From: Serinus canaria
Lineage: Eukaryota > Chordata > Aves > Passeriformes > Fringillidae
Assembly: GCF_022539315.1 (NCBI RefSeq)
Contig: NC_066317.1
Span: 30,078,048-30,142,047 of the forward strand
Direction: 5' to 3'
DNA: 64,000 nucleotides
Shown: positions 1 to 10,869 of the stretch, piece by piece
Position numbering within the stretch: position 1 is the stretch's first letter
How the letters are laid out: each line of letters opens with the position of its first letter
The notes under the pieces: generated by a model
What the model was told of the DNA's origin: nothing
Database searches by the model: none
Seen by the model: only the letters and a program-made list of their open reading frames with translations
Position numbers and translations under genes: made by a program

Positions 1-2069
1 CTTTTCAAAGGCAGCCTTACCATTCCACCATATGTAGCATGTGAACAAACCATAAACAAGTAGATGTTTAAGGATAATTATGTTATTCATCTTTAGTGGA
101 ACTTAATAATTATTGTGATTATGTTATTAAATGGAACTCTTCAGTTAGCTCATAATATGTAATATCATTTAGATATTCAGTAAAGTATCAGAAAAAATTA
201 CAGCATACCTTCAATGTGTACACAACTCTAGTTTGATGATTAGCTCTCTCGGGATAGCTACTGGCTGGAGCAGTGTACTGTAATTAAATAACTAAAATAT
301 AACCAATCTGAAAAATGTAATACTGAACTATCCCAAAATAGTATAAACCCAAACCAATCATGCTGAGAAACTAATAGGCCAAACCAAAAATTATAATCTG
401 CTACTAATTAAGATGACACGGAGACAGGCAATTAAAAACTAATTGCTAGCTGACTTTTTAGTTTTTAAAAAAGGTTTGATGCAGTTCATTAAAGCTGATT
501 TTGTTTTGAATGTTTACTGGCATTTTGTTAAAATCTAGTTTTAAAGAAGGAATTTAAAGGTTTAAATCTGGCACACCCTGATACTTTGTTTATTTCATAC
601 TAAATTTAGTTGCACATGCAGTATACGACAGTTATGGGACCGAAGTTTTGCTAGTGAGTTGGCCCATGTGTTGAATTTACTCACTTGTGATAGATTAAGT
701 CTAGAATTCGTTTTGCCAGCTTTGCTCAGAACAGAAGCTAATTGAAACTTGGCAAGAGAACCATGGGTAAAACATTGGCATGATATTCTTCAAAAAGCAA
801 TATAAGAGTATAATCAAATGGGGTGTTGCTTGCTTTAGGAATTCAGTCTTAATTCTCTGCTAGTTTTTATTGTTTCATTTAACTTGTTGCTCTTAGTGAC
901 ATTGGTTGTAATTTCTTATGAATGAAAGACTTTTTAAGTTATCTTCTCTCATTATAATATATTTGAGTGCATTTATTGTGACAGATGACCAGACTTCTTG
1001 TCCAATAGATGTTTTCACATGACAATTAAATATCCCTGACACAGTGAATGGCAATTCATAGCTTTTGTCTCTAACAGGGGTATGGAGATTTTTATTCCAT
1101 CAGCTTCATGTGAATAAATAAAACAAAATATAAGAAGCTCATTTCTTTAGGTGCTTAAGCTATTTTAATTCCATACACCTAAAATTTTCAGGGCTATGCT
1201 CAAATATTGGTGCAGACAAACTGTTACCTCCCATTGACTGGAATTACTGCAAGCCAGTTGTTTCTTGGCCTGCACATTCAAAGAACTCAAATTTAACCCA
1301 GAAATGATAGAAGCCTTATCTTGTGTGGTGCACAGATTCCAAGATAACTATATTTACAGAGTTGGAACACATTATTGGCATTTTTAAAAATCAATGAGCA
1401 TTTCTGCTCATTTTTAATAATTTTTAATACTTTTAATCACTTTTAAGCATTTCTGCTCTTTTTTTAAATCCTAAAATGGCAGCCAAAGTAGCATGTGTTG
1501 ACTACTAGCTCAAAAATCACAAACTACCAGTCAGAAAAGAGGCTGTCTTTTGATTTTATTTAGAAAAATTTAGAAATTAGAAAATAGGAATTTAAAGAAT
1601 TTAAATAAGAATGTAAAGAATTTTCCTTTACTCTTTTAAAATAGAGACATGAAATATATTTCATCAATTTCTGTTCACCTGGGAGAAATTTGTATAATAT
1701 TTATATTTACAACAAATATAATGTTTGTTGTAAATATAAATATATATGTAATTAAACATAATTTATGTGGAATGCATTCTAAAATTTAAAAAGCTTTGTT
1801 TGGGTGTTTGGAATTTTTAGTTCATAAGGCTAAACCTTTCATCTCTGTGTAGTAAGATGGTACAATCTGGCTAAGAGAAGCATATTAAACTACTACAGCA
1901 TACAAAATTCATTTACCACAAGCATAATTTCAAAACATTTGTTTTGAAAGCCATAAATTCTTCCAATTCCAGTTAAAGCAGTGAACTCTACCCTTCAACA
2001 GTCAAGTAAATAACAGTAATGATAGTGATAATGGTGTTTTAGCATCTGTTCTTAGGCACTGCATCAAAG
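1..2069. other. AT-rich noncoding stretch, no gene seen
   Basis: I see no exon, RNA gene or interspersed repeat here. Stops are frequent in all frames. The only structured element is the long hairpin at 1697-1743, listed separately. Confidence 0.6.
1697..1743. repeat. Perfect 20-bp inverted repeat (AT-rich hairpin)
   Basis: The left arm (1697-1716, atatttatatttacaacaaa) is exactly complementary to the right arm (1724-1743), with a 7-nt loop between them. The arms are nearly all A/T apart from a central acaac/gttgt block. Either strand could fold into the hairpin. It could be the remnant of a small inverted-repeat transposon, a local inverted duplication, or a cruciform-prone site. No flanking target duplication is obvious, so the origin is unknown. 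Confidence 0.85.
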
Positions 2070-2250
2070 AATAATGGAATCATTTAGGCCTCTAAGGTCA
2101 CTGAGTCCAAACACTAACCCAGCACTGCCAAGTCCATCACCAAACCATGTCCCAAAGTGCCACATCCACACATCTTTTCAATACCTCCAGGGGTGGTGTC
2201 TCAACCCCTTCCCTGACATCCTATTCAGCTGTTTATGCACATTTTCAGAA
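2070..2250 (-). mobile_element. CR1 LINE 3' fragment (old, minus strand)
   Basis: Read on the plus strand this block has the layout of a reverse-complemented avian CR1 3' end. It runs aatcatttagg, then gagtccaaac, then actgccaagtcca, accaaaccatgtccc, ccacatcca, aatacctccagggg and tcaaccccttccctg. These match in order the 3' UTR and end of ORF2 of CR1 as I know the consensus. The element is truncated at its 5' side, as is usual for CR1, and is clearly diverged, with small indels and loss of the terminal 8-mer repeats. Short open frames across it are by-products of the repeat. The CR1 subfamily cannot be set by eye. Confidence 0.85.
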
Positions 2251-3180
2251 AAGAAAAATGTGTCTGTTGTTCTACAGTAGATACCTGATCTGCACAGTTG
2301 TTGGGCTGTCAATTGGAGAAAAACAATTTGGGGAAGAGAAATTATGCAATCATACCACCAGTGAGGTTGAATGGGACCACTGTAGGTAATCTAGATGCAC
2401 TTTTTAATATTAATTTGACTTTGAGAAGTAACTATTTTTCTTGAAATTAAATCAATATCAAAAGGTAGCTATTTTACATTTATCTCTTTCATGTTTATAG
2501 TGAGACAATAGTAGGGAGATAATACTGAAATATGCATTAATGCTGTTGGACTGTTCTGAATTCAGTACCACTCAGTGAGAGGCAATCAGACTTCCTGTAG
2601 ATATTTTACCCTTAGGTGCACTGCAGACAAAAAATAGATGAAAATAATCTTAATTTGGTCTTGACTGAAAGAATGAAAGAAGTGATGGCTACCAGAAAAT
2701 ATATATATTTGCTGCCTTAATGAAGAAGATAAAAATTAGGTTTTTGGTGTTTGACATATATCTATCAGAGCCTGAGATGCATGTTTTCAGGTAAATACAG
2801 CTTTGCTAGAATGCATTGTTTTGTTAAAATATACTATCTAGATATGGCTTTTATTTTGGAAAGGGGAAGGCAGATAGTGGCCTTCTGTCTGGTCAGAGAT
2901 TTGCTTATTCAAGTCCTTCCTGTGTTTGATCTAAAATAAAAATCATGACAAATTTGTGTTAAGCAGTGACTTAATCCTTGTGTATTCATTTTGCCTGAAT
3001 CAAACATGTAATCTGACCATGGAGGGAGGAAAAAACAAGTGAAAGTTTAATTACTTCTTCCTTAGGTAAAAATGCATAGATAGTCTAATCAAAGCCAGTT
3101 AATGTTAAGTGATGTTGCTGTCACTTGATTCAACTGTTGAGAGAGAGATGCTAAGGAAGTTGTGTTGAGGAATGCCTGTA
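2251..3180. other. Noncoding stretch, nothing recognised
   Basis: AT-rich sequence between the CR1 fragment and the LTR-like block. No exon, repeat or RNA gene could be supported. A short TA run lies near 2699-2708. Confidence 0.55.
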
Positions 3181-3191
3181 GTGCAGGTAGC

Positions 3192-3215
3192 AGCTGCAGG
3201 TGGAGCTGCAGGTGG
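3192..3215. repeat. 12-bp tandem duplication
   Basis: Two perfect copies of agctgcaggtgg occur head to tail, followed by a partial third (agcc). They lie just upstream of the TATA box of the LTR-like block, and such duplications are common in LTR U3 regions. Confidence 0.8.
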
Positions 3216-3356
3216 AGCCCTGGGTGAGGAGAGCCCGAGGCAAGAGGCTGTGACCTGGCACTGACCCTTTGAACAAATGGCACGGGGTGAGAGGACACTC
3301 AGAGACACAGCTGGAGCTGGGGAGCCCCAGAATTTGGCACACTCGGACTGTGAGGG

Positions 3357-3364
3357 TATAAAAG
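3357..3364 (+). promoter_or_regulatory. TATA box
   Basis: The sequence tataaaag in a gggtataaaagcc context is a textbook core promoter element. A start of transcription would be expected near 3385-3395. It is probably the U3 promoter of an old LTR rather than a host gene promoter, because no exon with a recognisable product follows. Confidence 0.45.
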
Positions 3365-3830
3365 CCCAAGAGTTCCTCAGTTCAGGGTCCCTCCTCTGAG
3401 GTACCAGCTCCAGCTCTTATTTTGGTATTTAGTCATTGAACCAAGATGAAATTATTTTAGGAATTGGGATGTCTGGGATTCTGTCTGGGGCCGATGCTGC
3501 AAGGAAAAATCAGTGTGTAGCAGGGGGGAGCTTGGTTCCAGCTCAGGTGACTGTCAGAGTGGATCCTGACTGGTTGGACAGGGAAGTGTGCTTAATAATT
3601 AGGAATTTACAGAAATATTTCTACTTTCACAAGAGAGTTATATGCTGTATAAGTGTCCTGCTCTTTACTTTGGAGTTTGGAAAAGATGGGACATTTTTTG
3701 GGTTTCAGTGGAAAATGGTGACAGTATTGTCACCCTACTGTGGCCTCATAAGAAAGGTGATTGGGAAAAAAAGTGGGGTTTGTGTTTTTCCCTGTTTTAT
3801 TCCGGTTCCTGAAACCAGCTGAAGGAAGTC

Positions 3831-5956
3831 TTAGGCCTCATACAATGACTGTAGCTGCCTCCTCACCCAGTATTCAAAATATTCCTGTAGGCTGTGCTAA
3901 AGAACTAATTGGCTAATACAGGAATTCGGATTCTGCTGCAGTGCCTGTGTGCCTCTTTGGAATATTTTCTTTTCCCTTCATAAATACCAAGTGCTGGTGT
4001 AATTATGCTCAGGCTGAAGTGAGCTGTGCCACCAACTTTGAGAAATTTAACATCATTGAAAATTCCTGTTCTATGATAGTGTTGATGTTGAATTGAGTAG
4101 CATTTGAAGGTAAATATGTTAATTCAAATATGCTAACATTTTTTCTGTTTTCAAAATATGTGAAAACATATGAAAAGAAAAAGGGAAGTTTTCAGTGTAT
4201 GTTAACTTACTTGTGCAAATGTAGACAAAACATTCTCTGTCTGTTTTGAGGACTTCATTAGTGCTGCCACCTATTTCACTGCAGAAGTAACCAAAGTCAA
4301 TGTGCTTTTCTTCTTATTTATTCTTCCTACTCCTTTATGCTTCTGCTTGATTGTTTTACTCTTTCCAACCTAAGAAATAATTTTGGCTATTGTCTGAAAT
4401 GTCCAATATTTCAAAGGCAGTTTGAGGAAAGAAATGCACATTTGCCAAGCATAAATTATTGAAACTTGCAGCTTGATTAGGTGCCAGAGTTGAGGCATAG
4501 CATATTAAACTCTACAGTTTGCTTCTTGTCAGTTGCTTGATGGTTCCACACCAGTCTGCACCAAAGGAAAAGGTTAGTTATTGTAGTAAATGCCATTCTC
4601 CCAAGCTTTTCAGAGATTATGAGACCAGTGTAAGCCTATTCTCTATACTTAAATTTTACTTCTCACAGTCATAAATTTGGTTTGTAAGTGAACAGATAAA
4701 GAATAATAGGTGCCCTAGCTCTTGTGTAAAAAAACCCCAATCAATCAGCAAACCAAAAGCAGATTATTGCATGTAGCATAGTTAGTATATGGATCTATAT
4801 TTATGATCATTTATCTTGATCAATCATGATGAGGCTCTGTTCTGATACTGAGAAGTTAAGATGAGGAGTTGAAGCCTTGGTATCGTGTTTGGGTGTTATG
4901 AATACTGTGCAGAACAAAGGCTCCTGTGGGGGCTGTGAAAGACTAAGTGAAATCTTGTGGTATTCAAAGCAGCCAAAGCACAAAGCAATTTTAAGTTTTC
5001 TTTCTCACATTTAGAGCTAAACAAAAGAAAAAACAAAGGGAAAAATCCCCCATGTTAAATCCTTATCCAGAGGTGGAGAAAAAATTCTCCCTGCAGTTAA
5101 GGTAGCTACCAAAGACATTCTTTGAGAAAATTGGACATGATGCTTTACTTATTTTGGAAAAAAAGGAAATATGCTAATTCTGCAGGTGTTCTGATTGAAA
5201 AAAAAACCCATCTAAACTGCCATTTTGTGTCTTACATACTTTATAGAAATGAACCAATCCCCAAATCAAAGGGATAACTGAACCTTTAGAGTGAGATACT
5301 TTATAGAAATATGCCTACCAGAATGCAGAAACTCTTTTGAGAGAGAATCTTTCTTGACAGGTTCAGCCTGATAAGTGAGCAATGGTGTTTTGATTAAAGT
5401 AAATACAAATTGATTGGATTTGTATAGAAGGTACTCTCAGAGCTATTCATCCCAGCCAATGTGTTTTTGGCTTGGGGTGCTCTTAGAAGCATAATAATAG
5501 GCTCTGGGAAGCTTTGAAGTGAAAAACAAGATGATGAAAGTTCAGGCACTTGTATGGCTAAGCAGTCCTGATGGGGAGTTTACAGAATTGCAGGGAGTTT
5601 TTTTGAGAAGTGTTGGTTGCCCAAGGTCAAATTAAGTATGTGCCTTTCTAAACTTACTTATTTACTTGTCATCCTTTATTGAGATTGACATAATTTCTTC
5701 AGTTAAAGAAAAAAAATATTTAAGAGAAACTGACAAGTGGAGAGGTGGGACACCAAAAGTCACAAGAGGTGATGATTTTATAATTGCTAAAGTCTGAGGA
5801 GGTTGAATAAAGCATCAGTAATAGGGGCACAGTTATGGTCTACAAAATGCATTGGCTAGGAAAAACTGCTAGTATTTTCTTACTCTGCAGCTGTCTAATC
5901 TTATGATTCATCTTTGAATTTTCCTGTATGTGACATCAACCTACTTGTCATTGCTG
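3831..5956. other. Noncoding stretch, nothing recognised
   Basis: AT-rich DNA without a recognisable exon or repeat. A 15-bp direct repeat (atactttatagaaat) is present at 5236-5250 and 5296-5310, exactly 60 bp apart, which may reflect an old local duplication. Confidence 0.55.
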
Positions 5957-6385
5957 CTATTTCTTTTTGTTGTCATTTGTTTGCCTTCTATCAGAAACAG
6001 TCTTGAATTTTGCATTGGTTTTAACCCTTTCCTTTGAATCTTTTCTTTCATCATCCTGTTCTTCAGATGGTGGGCCAGTAGCTTTGATACATAGATAAAT
6101 ATGCTCATATTAATTTTTTCTGTGTCCTCTGAAGTAGCAAATGTTGCCATCCTCAATGATAGCTATGCACTTGCTGGGTAGCCATGGCACTTTTATATGA
6201 TGTAGCCCTTCAAAACCTTCTGTCATGGCCTCATCTTCTGCCACCTGGCTTCATTTTACTGACCTGATTGGATATAGTGTGACATAATTCCTCAGTGCCA
6301 AATGCTGCCTCATCATAGAAACATAAACAAAGAAACTCCAGCTACTGGCATCATTTATGGCTTCATTATTGACCTGTTTGTGTAT
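5957..6385 (-). pseudogene. Possible decayed coding sequence, product unknown
   Basis: One minus-strand frame stays open for about 142 codons between a TAA (6386-6388) and a TAG (5957-5959), with only two internal stops: TGA at 6251-6253 and TAA at 6110-6112. In AT-rich DNA roughly one stop per 12-16 codons is expected, so this is sparse. The conceptual product has a mixed N-terminal part, a central stretch reading LPSKCIAIIEDGNICYF, and a very charged C-terminal tail (SEEQDDERKDSKERVK and a lysine-rich end) such as real proteins often have. I do not recognise the family. There is no poly(A) tract at its 3' side to mark a recent retrocopy. A chance frame remains quite possible. Confidence 0.3.
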
Positions 6386-6388
6386 TTA

Positions 6389-7789
6389 ACCAAGCAGTTC
6401 AAGTGCTACACCAGAAATATGCTGGGCTCAGTAATTCAGGTAGGATCTTTGGACTTTAAATGGAGAATCTGGTGTTGCAGTAGCAGCTGTTTATGAACCA
6501 CAGCTGGTTCCAAACCACAGAATCAGTGCCTTACAGTGGGAGTGCAAGAAAGGGAGATGTAGCAAAAGTTTTCAGAGCAGCAATCTAATGGTGCCATGGT
6601 TACACTTTTAGAAGCTTGAAACTCTTTGCAGAAGCTCGTAATGTTTAAAAAATACCCCAAGACTTTGAAACCACTGGAGCCAAATATTTCCCAAAATGTC
6701 ATTACATGTTGAAATACAAGGTTAATGACTTGCAGCTTCTCAAATGTGTAACTGTATGTGTGTTTTTCTATAATTTAAAATTTTTCTGTTCACTTTTAGG
6801 GAATCTCTGTAAGTTTTGAAGAGCAGCTTGGAGTATTGTGCTGGCAACTCTCCAGGTGCCCTAGGGTAGCAAAAATTTGCATATTCCTTTGAATTATTTT
6901 ATATTTCTAATACATCTATTTGAATTCTCCATTAGATAAAAATGAAACTTTGCCTTTAATGCATTCAGACCTTTCACTATGTAGTTGTGGATAGAGAAAA
7001 GAGAAGAAAATACTTGAGATTATGCTTATTGTCTTTGAAAGCTATGCTGTATATTTTTTGTCTCTCTGCTGCTTTTGTAGCATTTTGTAGCAGTTAACAT
7101 ACAAAGTAACAATAAATGTAGAAGTTTATCCTCAAAAAAAAAGGTATAGATGGTATTGATGATGATGTATCTTCCAATTTTTTTTCATGGTTTTTTTTTC
7201 TTTCATCTACAATATCTCATTTCACCTCTCTTTGAACATTTTGTCTTCCTCACCTCTCCAAATCACTTTCTTACTCCTTAGGCTTTCTTATTTTTTTTTC
7301 CTTAACACCTTTCTCTATGACTATTGCAGAAATGTTAATATAAAAGGTACATATAGGTCAGTTGAAGAACTTCTCCTAAACTAGGGCTGTGGTCCATATG
7401 AGCAAAAGACCCCAAACTCTCTGTGACTTTGCCTGAGGTCTGAAGGGCCCACAGGTCTTTCTAACAAACTTTATTACAAATGCTACCTTACAGAAAAAAC
7501 TAGCCAAGTAATTTTTGACAGCAAATCCATAATTTATAAAGTGGTGCATATAATGTGTGTGATAGGAATTGTATACACAGAGAGAAAAAGCATTACTTTT
7601 GTAAGATCTATGTTAGTAAGGTAAAATTCTTTATGAAAACTTGGCTTTTTACTAAACTGTTTTTAAGCCAAACAGTGTGGCCAGAAGTGATAACAGATAT
7701 TGTAGATTGAAGATAAAATATCAAATGTTGCTGCAAAGAAAGTACAAATAATATTTTATTAATGTAAATTTTCTTCCTCTCTCCTCATA
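6389..7789. other. Noncoding stretch, nothing recognised
   Basis: No exon or interspersed repeat recognised. A pyrimidine-rich block lies at about 7180-7310. A near-palindromic ggtgccatggttac (6590-6603) is a weak, one-mismatch RFX-like site on the minus strand. Confidence 0.5.
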
Positions 7790-8010
7790 TATCTAATTAT
7801 GGGTGAAAGAGAAATAGGCCACTTTTCATGTAAGGTTATTAACTTGACAGTGTCCCTTTAAGTTGTGAGGATGTGCAGAGTAGTTAGGAATGTGAGATAC
7901 TGTAGGGTACCAAATGTGTGATGTGATGTTGCTAGGCAACTCCCTTATTGTTTTAAACAAACCACATAGAGCTGGCAACAGCTGTCAAAGCTCTTGGCTC
8001 TTGACAGTAA
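7790..8010. promoter_or_regulatory. Candidate enhancer block with RFX X-box
   Basis: This block packs several textbook binding motifs into about 220 bp. It holds a perfect X-box (gttgctaggcaac, 7928-7940), a SOX-type attgtt (7947-7952), a FOX-like taaacaaa just after it, and an E-box cagctg (7979-7984) flanked by aaca and tcaa. A homeodomain-type taattat lies near 7794-7800. The mix of spaced motifs without repeat character is what conserved vertebrate enhancers look like. Conservation cannot be seen from one sequence, so enhancer status is inference. Confidence 0.3.
7928..7940. promoter_or_regulatory. RFX X-box motif
   Basis: The 13-mer gttgctaggcaac fits the RFX consensus GTNRCY-N(0-3)-RGYAAC at every position, with a one-base spacer. 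RFX factors bind such inverted half-sites, notably at ciliary and neuronal genes. No promoter or exon is visible nearby, so it would act distally if used. Confidence 0.5.
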
Positions 8011-10478
8011 CATGGACCTCAAAAGAACTTAGAACAAAAATCTCCCAAAATAAGCTCTAATATATAACAAAATCCCACAGTGCTAGCAAATGTGTGAACC
8101 TATTTGTTCAGTTAGCAGATACAGGTATCTGTTACAATTCTATAACCAAATATTTCATGACAACTATGTAATTTGTTTACATGTATTAAAAAAAAAAAAA
8201 ACCAAACCCCAACTGTTAGTACATCAATTTGTCTTTTTAAAAGAATGCCTTTCAGAGCTGCCAATAGTAGCAAATCTGTTTGCATGTATTCAAAGAGCAT
8301 CCTATGTGTGCAGTCAAGAAAGGCAAAATGTTACATAGAATAGCCATGTGTGTGTTTGTGGATTTTTTCCTTTTCTCTGCTGTTGAATTTTGTATATTTT
8401 GATATGTCAGAAGCAGAGATGAGATCATTTTGGTCAGTATTACAGTCCATAAAAATTGATTTAGGTATAGCACACTAACATCTACCAATATGGCAAAGCT
8501 TTGAATCCAGGAACAAGCCCCCAAGATTTAAAAAGAGAGCCCAGATCTGTACTGAAATAACCCAAGATCTGTCAAAATTTGTGACACTAGGAGATAAGGA
8601 GGTCTGTAAACAACCTCTTGTCTGGAAATACATCTGGAATGTAAAAAATAGAGTAGCTCTTTACATGTTTTCCACTTCCTCCTGACTGCTCTAAACCAAA
8701 CCAGCTTAAATCCAGCTGTGGGGCAGTGCTGAGCTTCTGTTAATATTCCTTAGTGCAGCATCAGAGCTCTCATGCAGCATCACACAAGCTTGTCTGGCTG
8801 GCGTTGCTTTATTCGCAGCCACCAAAGAGCAGGTGAAGTCAGCGTCTGGGTGTCCGGGTAGGGTATTCTCCTCCTTGCTGTGTGAATGATCTCACCATCA
8901 CTCTACTGGCAGCAGCTTTGCTTCATCTCTGCCTGTAATTGTTCAATTTTCTCTGTTCTGGTCAACAAAACACAAACTTGAATGCCTTGCTAGTTAAAGC
9001 TGTCACAGGAATCTTCTGAGCTCTAGAGATGCTCTCTGTGGTGAAATGAATGTTTAAATATAGGGAACAGCTGTTTTCCAAGTTGCTGCTTCACCCTACC
9101 AATGACAGACTAGCAGAGATTAAGCCTGACTGCCCTAGACCCTAGAATGTATGATTTTCTACTTTGTTTGATGTTTTTATCTGGTAAGATTTCACCCTGA
9201 AGGGAGAATTTTTTCCACTATAAATTTTGTCAAACCTCAGCCTTTTCTTGTGGAAAATTTCAGAACAGGAAAGTAGCCCAGTGGTTCAGACTATGTAGCA
9301 GAGTCTCTGTAGCGTGATATCCTGACTCTAAGGCATGCATATACTGATGCCTGAAGAAAAATATGAAAGAGTATAAGGGGATATTAATCTTCCTCAAGGT
9401 ATTGTTCTCTGACTGTATTTTGGGTAACAGGATTTCCTGATCTTTGTATCATTTAGATATTTAGGCATTTAGTCTTGATATGGTTCCTATTTAGTAACAT
9501 TTAGGAGTTCACTTTGCACACTCTTCCTGTGAATCCACAAAACTCTGCATCCAGGATGTCTTCTGGCTAGGAGCAGCACAATGGAGTGCAGCAGTGTGCA
9601 ATGAATCACAGCCTTTTGTTTGTTCCAAGCCTGTACCTCTTAGTTTCATTTGGTCATGCCCAGTGCTCATGTATACAGAGGCAGTGAGCAATCCAGTCAG
9701 CTCTCCACCATATCCATGCAATTCAGGATTTTGTAGGCTCTGATCTCCTCTTTACTCAAATCCAACAATCCTGGGCTATTTAGTTGTTCATATGGAAAGC
9801 GTCGCTTATCTTTGCTTGGCTTTTTGCATTTCTTTTGTGTCCTTTTTGGGAATAGGAGAGAAGGAGGTTCAAGGGCTAAAAGAAGGATGTTTTTTACTGT
9901 GGTGTAATTTTGGGTTTTTTTCCATTTTTCTTTCATAGTATTTCCTAGAATTTATTCTGGTTTTTTGACTACTGCCTAGTACTAGTCCACTGTTAATCAT
10001 GACAAATTGTTGTTTTCCTACCCCAAGCCATTTCATTACAGAAAAAATGTTCTATTCTTCCCCACAGTACAGATTTATCACTTTTCCAGCAACCTTCTCT
10101 GACAACAGCCAGTCTAACTGTTCATTTGCTGTTGTTTTCTCCAGTTTCGAAAGCAGTGGAACATTTTTTTAAAAAATTAAGTATTGATTGTGGGAAGAGG
10201 AGGTCATCCAAATGTCTTTATCTGTCAACTGCTATCTGTGAAGCAGGGTTTTCCCTTGGTGGGATCAAATGGAGGGCAACAATTCAATCTGAAGTCTCTG
10301 CGGGAACGTTACAGAATATTTGAACATCTGCTTTGAGAACCCCCTTGAAGAATAACCATGCACAATAGAGGAGGAGCATATGGGCTGCATGCTGAAGACC
10401 ACAGGTAATACTGTTGGCACCAGCAAAAAGAGGAAAAAGCTTGGATAGGTTACATGGGGAGGTTCTCCATTTATTAAT
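8011..10478. other. Noncoding stretch, nothing recognised
   Basis: No gene or classified repeat seen. An A14 tract lies at 8188-8201. A mildly GC-richer patch at about 8700-8900 has no open frame or repeat signature that I can name. Confidence 0.5.
10473..10478. repeat. Target-site duplication, left copy
   Basis: attaat immediately before the LTR; the same six bases follow it at 10864-10869. Confidence 0.85.
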
Positions 10479-10863
10479 TGTTACCTCGTTCACAGGGGTC
10501 CCAGGATGAGGGAAGAGACGAGAAAGTTGACTCCATGTATCAGAAGGCTTGATTTATTATTATATGATAGATAATATATTAAAACTATACTAAAAGAATA
10601 GAAGAAAGGATTTCACTACAAGGCTAAGCTAAGAATAGAAAAGGAATGAATAACAAAGGTCTCCCAGACCGAGACCGGCTGGACAGGTGTTCTGTGATTG
10701 GCTCTTAATTGGAAACAGCCTGACGAGGCCAATCAGAGATTTCCCCTGTTGCATTCCACAGCAGTAGATAAGAATTGTTTACAGTTTGTTCCTGAGGCCT
10801 CTCAGCTTCCCAGGAGGGGAAAAATCCTAAGGAAAGGATTTTTCATAAAACATGTCGGTGACA
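10479..10863 (-). mobile_element. Solo ERV LTR, 385 bp, with 6-bp target duplication
   Basis: The element has TG...CA ends and is flanked on both sides by attaat (10473-10478 and 10864-10869). A 6-bp duplication is typical of class II (ERVK-like) integrations. On the minus strand it begins tgtcaccgacatg and ends gaacgaggtaaca. Its U3 carries CCAAT boxes (about 10697-10712 on the minus strand) and a polyadenylation signal AATAAA sits 75-80 nt before the end (plus-strand tttatt, 10553-10558). There is no second LTR or internal region, so it is a solo LTR left by recombination. The intact duplication and ends suggest a fairly young insertion. I read the style as passerine; the family name needs a library search. 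Confidence 0.88.
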
Positions 10864-10869
10864 ATTAAT
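10864..10869. repeat. Target-site duplication, right copy
   Basis: attaat immediately after the LTR end, matching 10473-10478. Confidence 0.85.

Larger units (their letters stand above)
3181..3830 (+). mobile_element. Candidate degraded retroviral LTR/leader with TATA box
   Basis: This block is richer in G+C than its surroundings. It contains a strong TATA box (tataaaag, 3357-3364), preceded by a G-rich block and a 12-bp tandem duplication (3192-3215). A C/T-rich stretch that could hold the start of transcription follows (gttcctcagttcagggtccc). A frame of 128 codons, with a non-ATG (TTG) start at 3436 and a stop at 3820-3822, runs through the second half; I do not recognise its product. Many TG and CA dinucleotides sit where a once CpG-rich LTR would have decayed. 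I infer an old ERV LTR with part of its leader in the plus orientation. I could not find both LTR edges or a target duplication. A host promoter is the alternative, but no exon follows. Confidence 0.35.

Noticed and set aside
6240..6262. Partial CTCF-like word (ccaggtggcag on the minus strand)
   Set aside because: Only the 3' half of the motif matches; the cca-type 5' half is absent.
6302..6496. Plus-strand 64-codon frame that looks exon-like, with an ag before it and a caggtag donor-like end
   Set aside because: It is antisense to part of the sparse-stop minus-strand frame. No matching neighbouring exon or recognisable protein was found.
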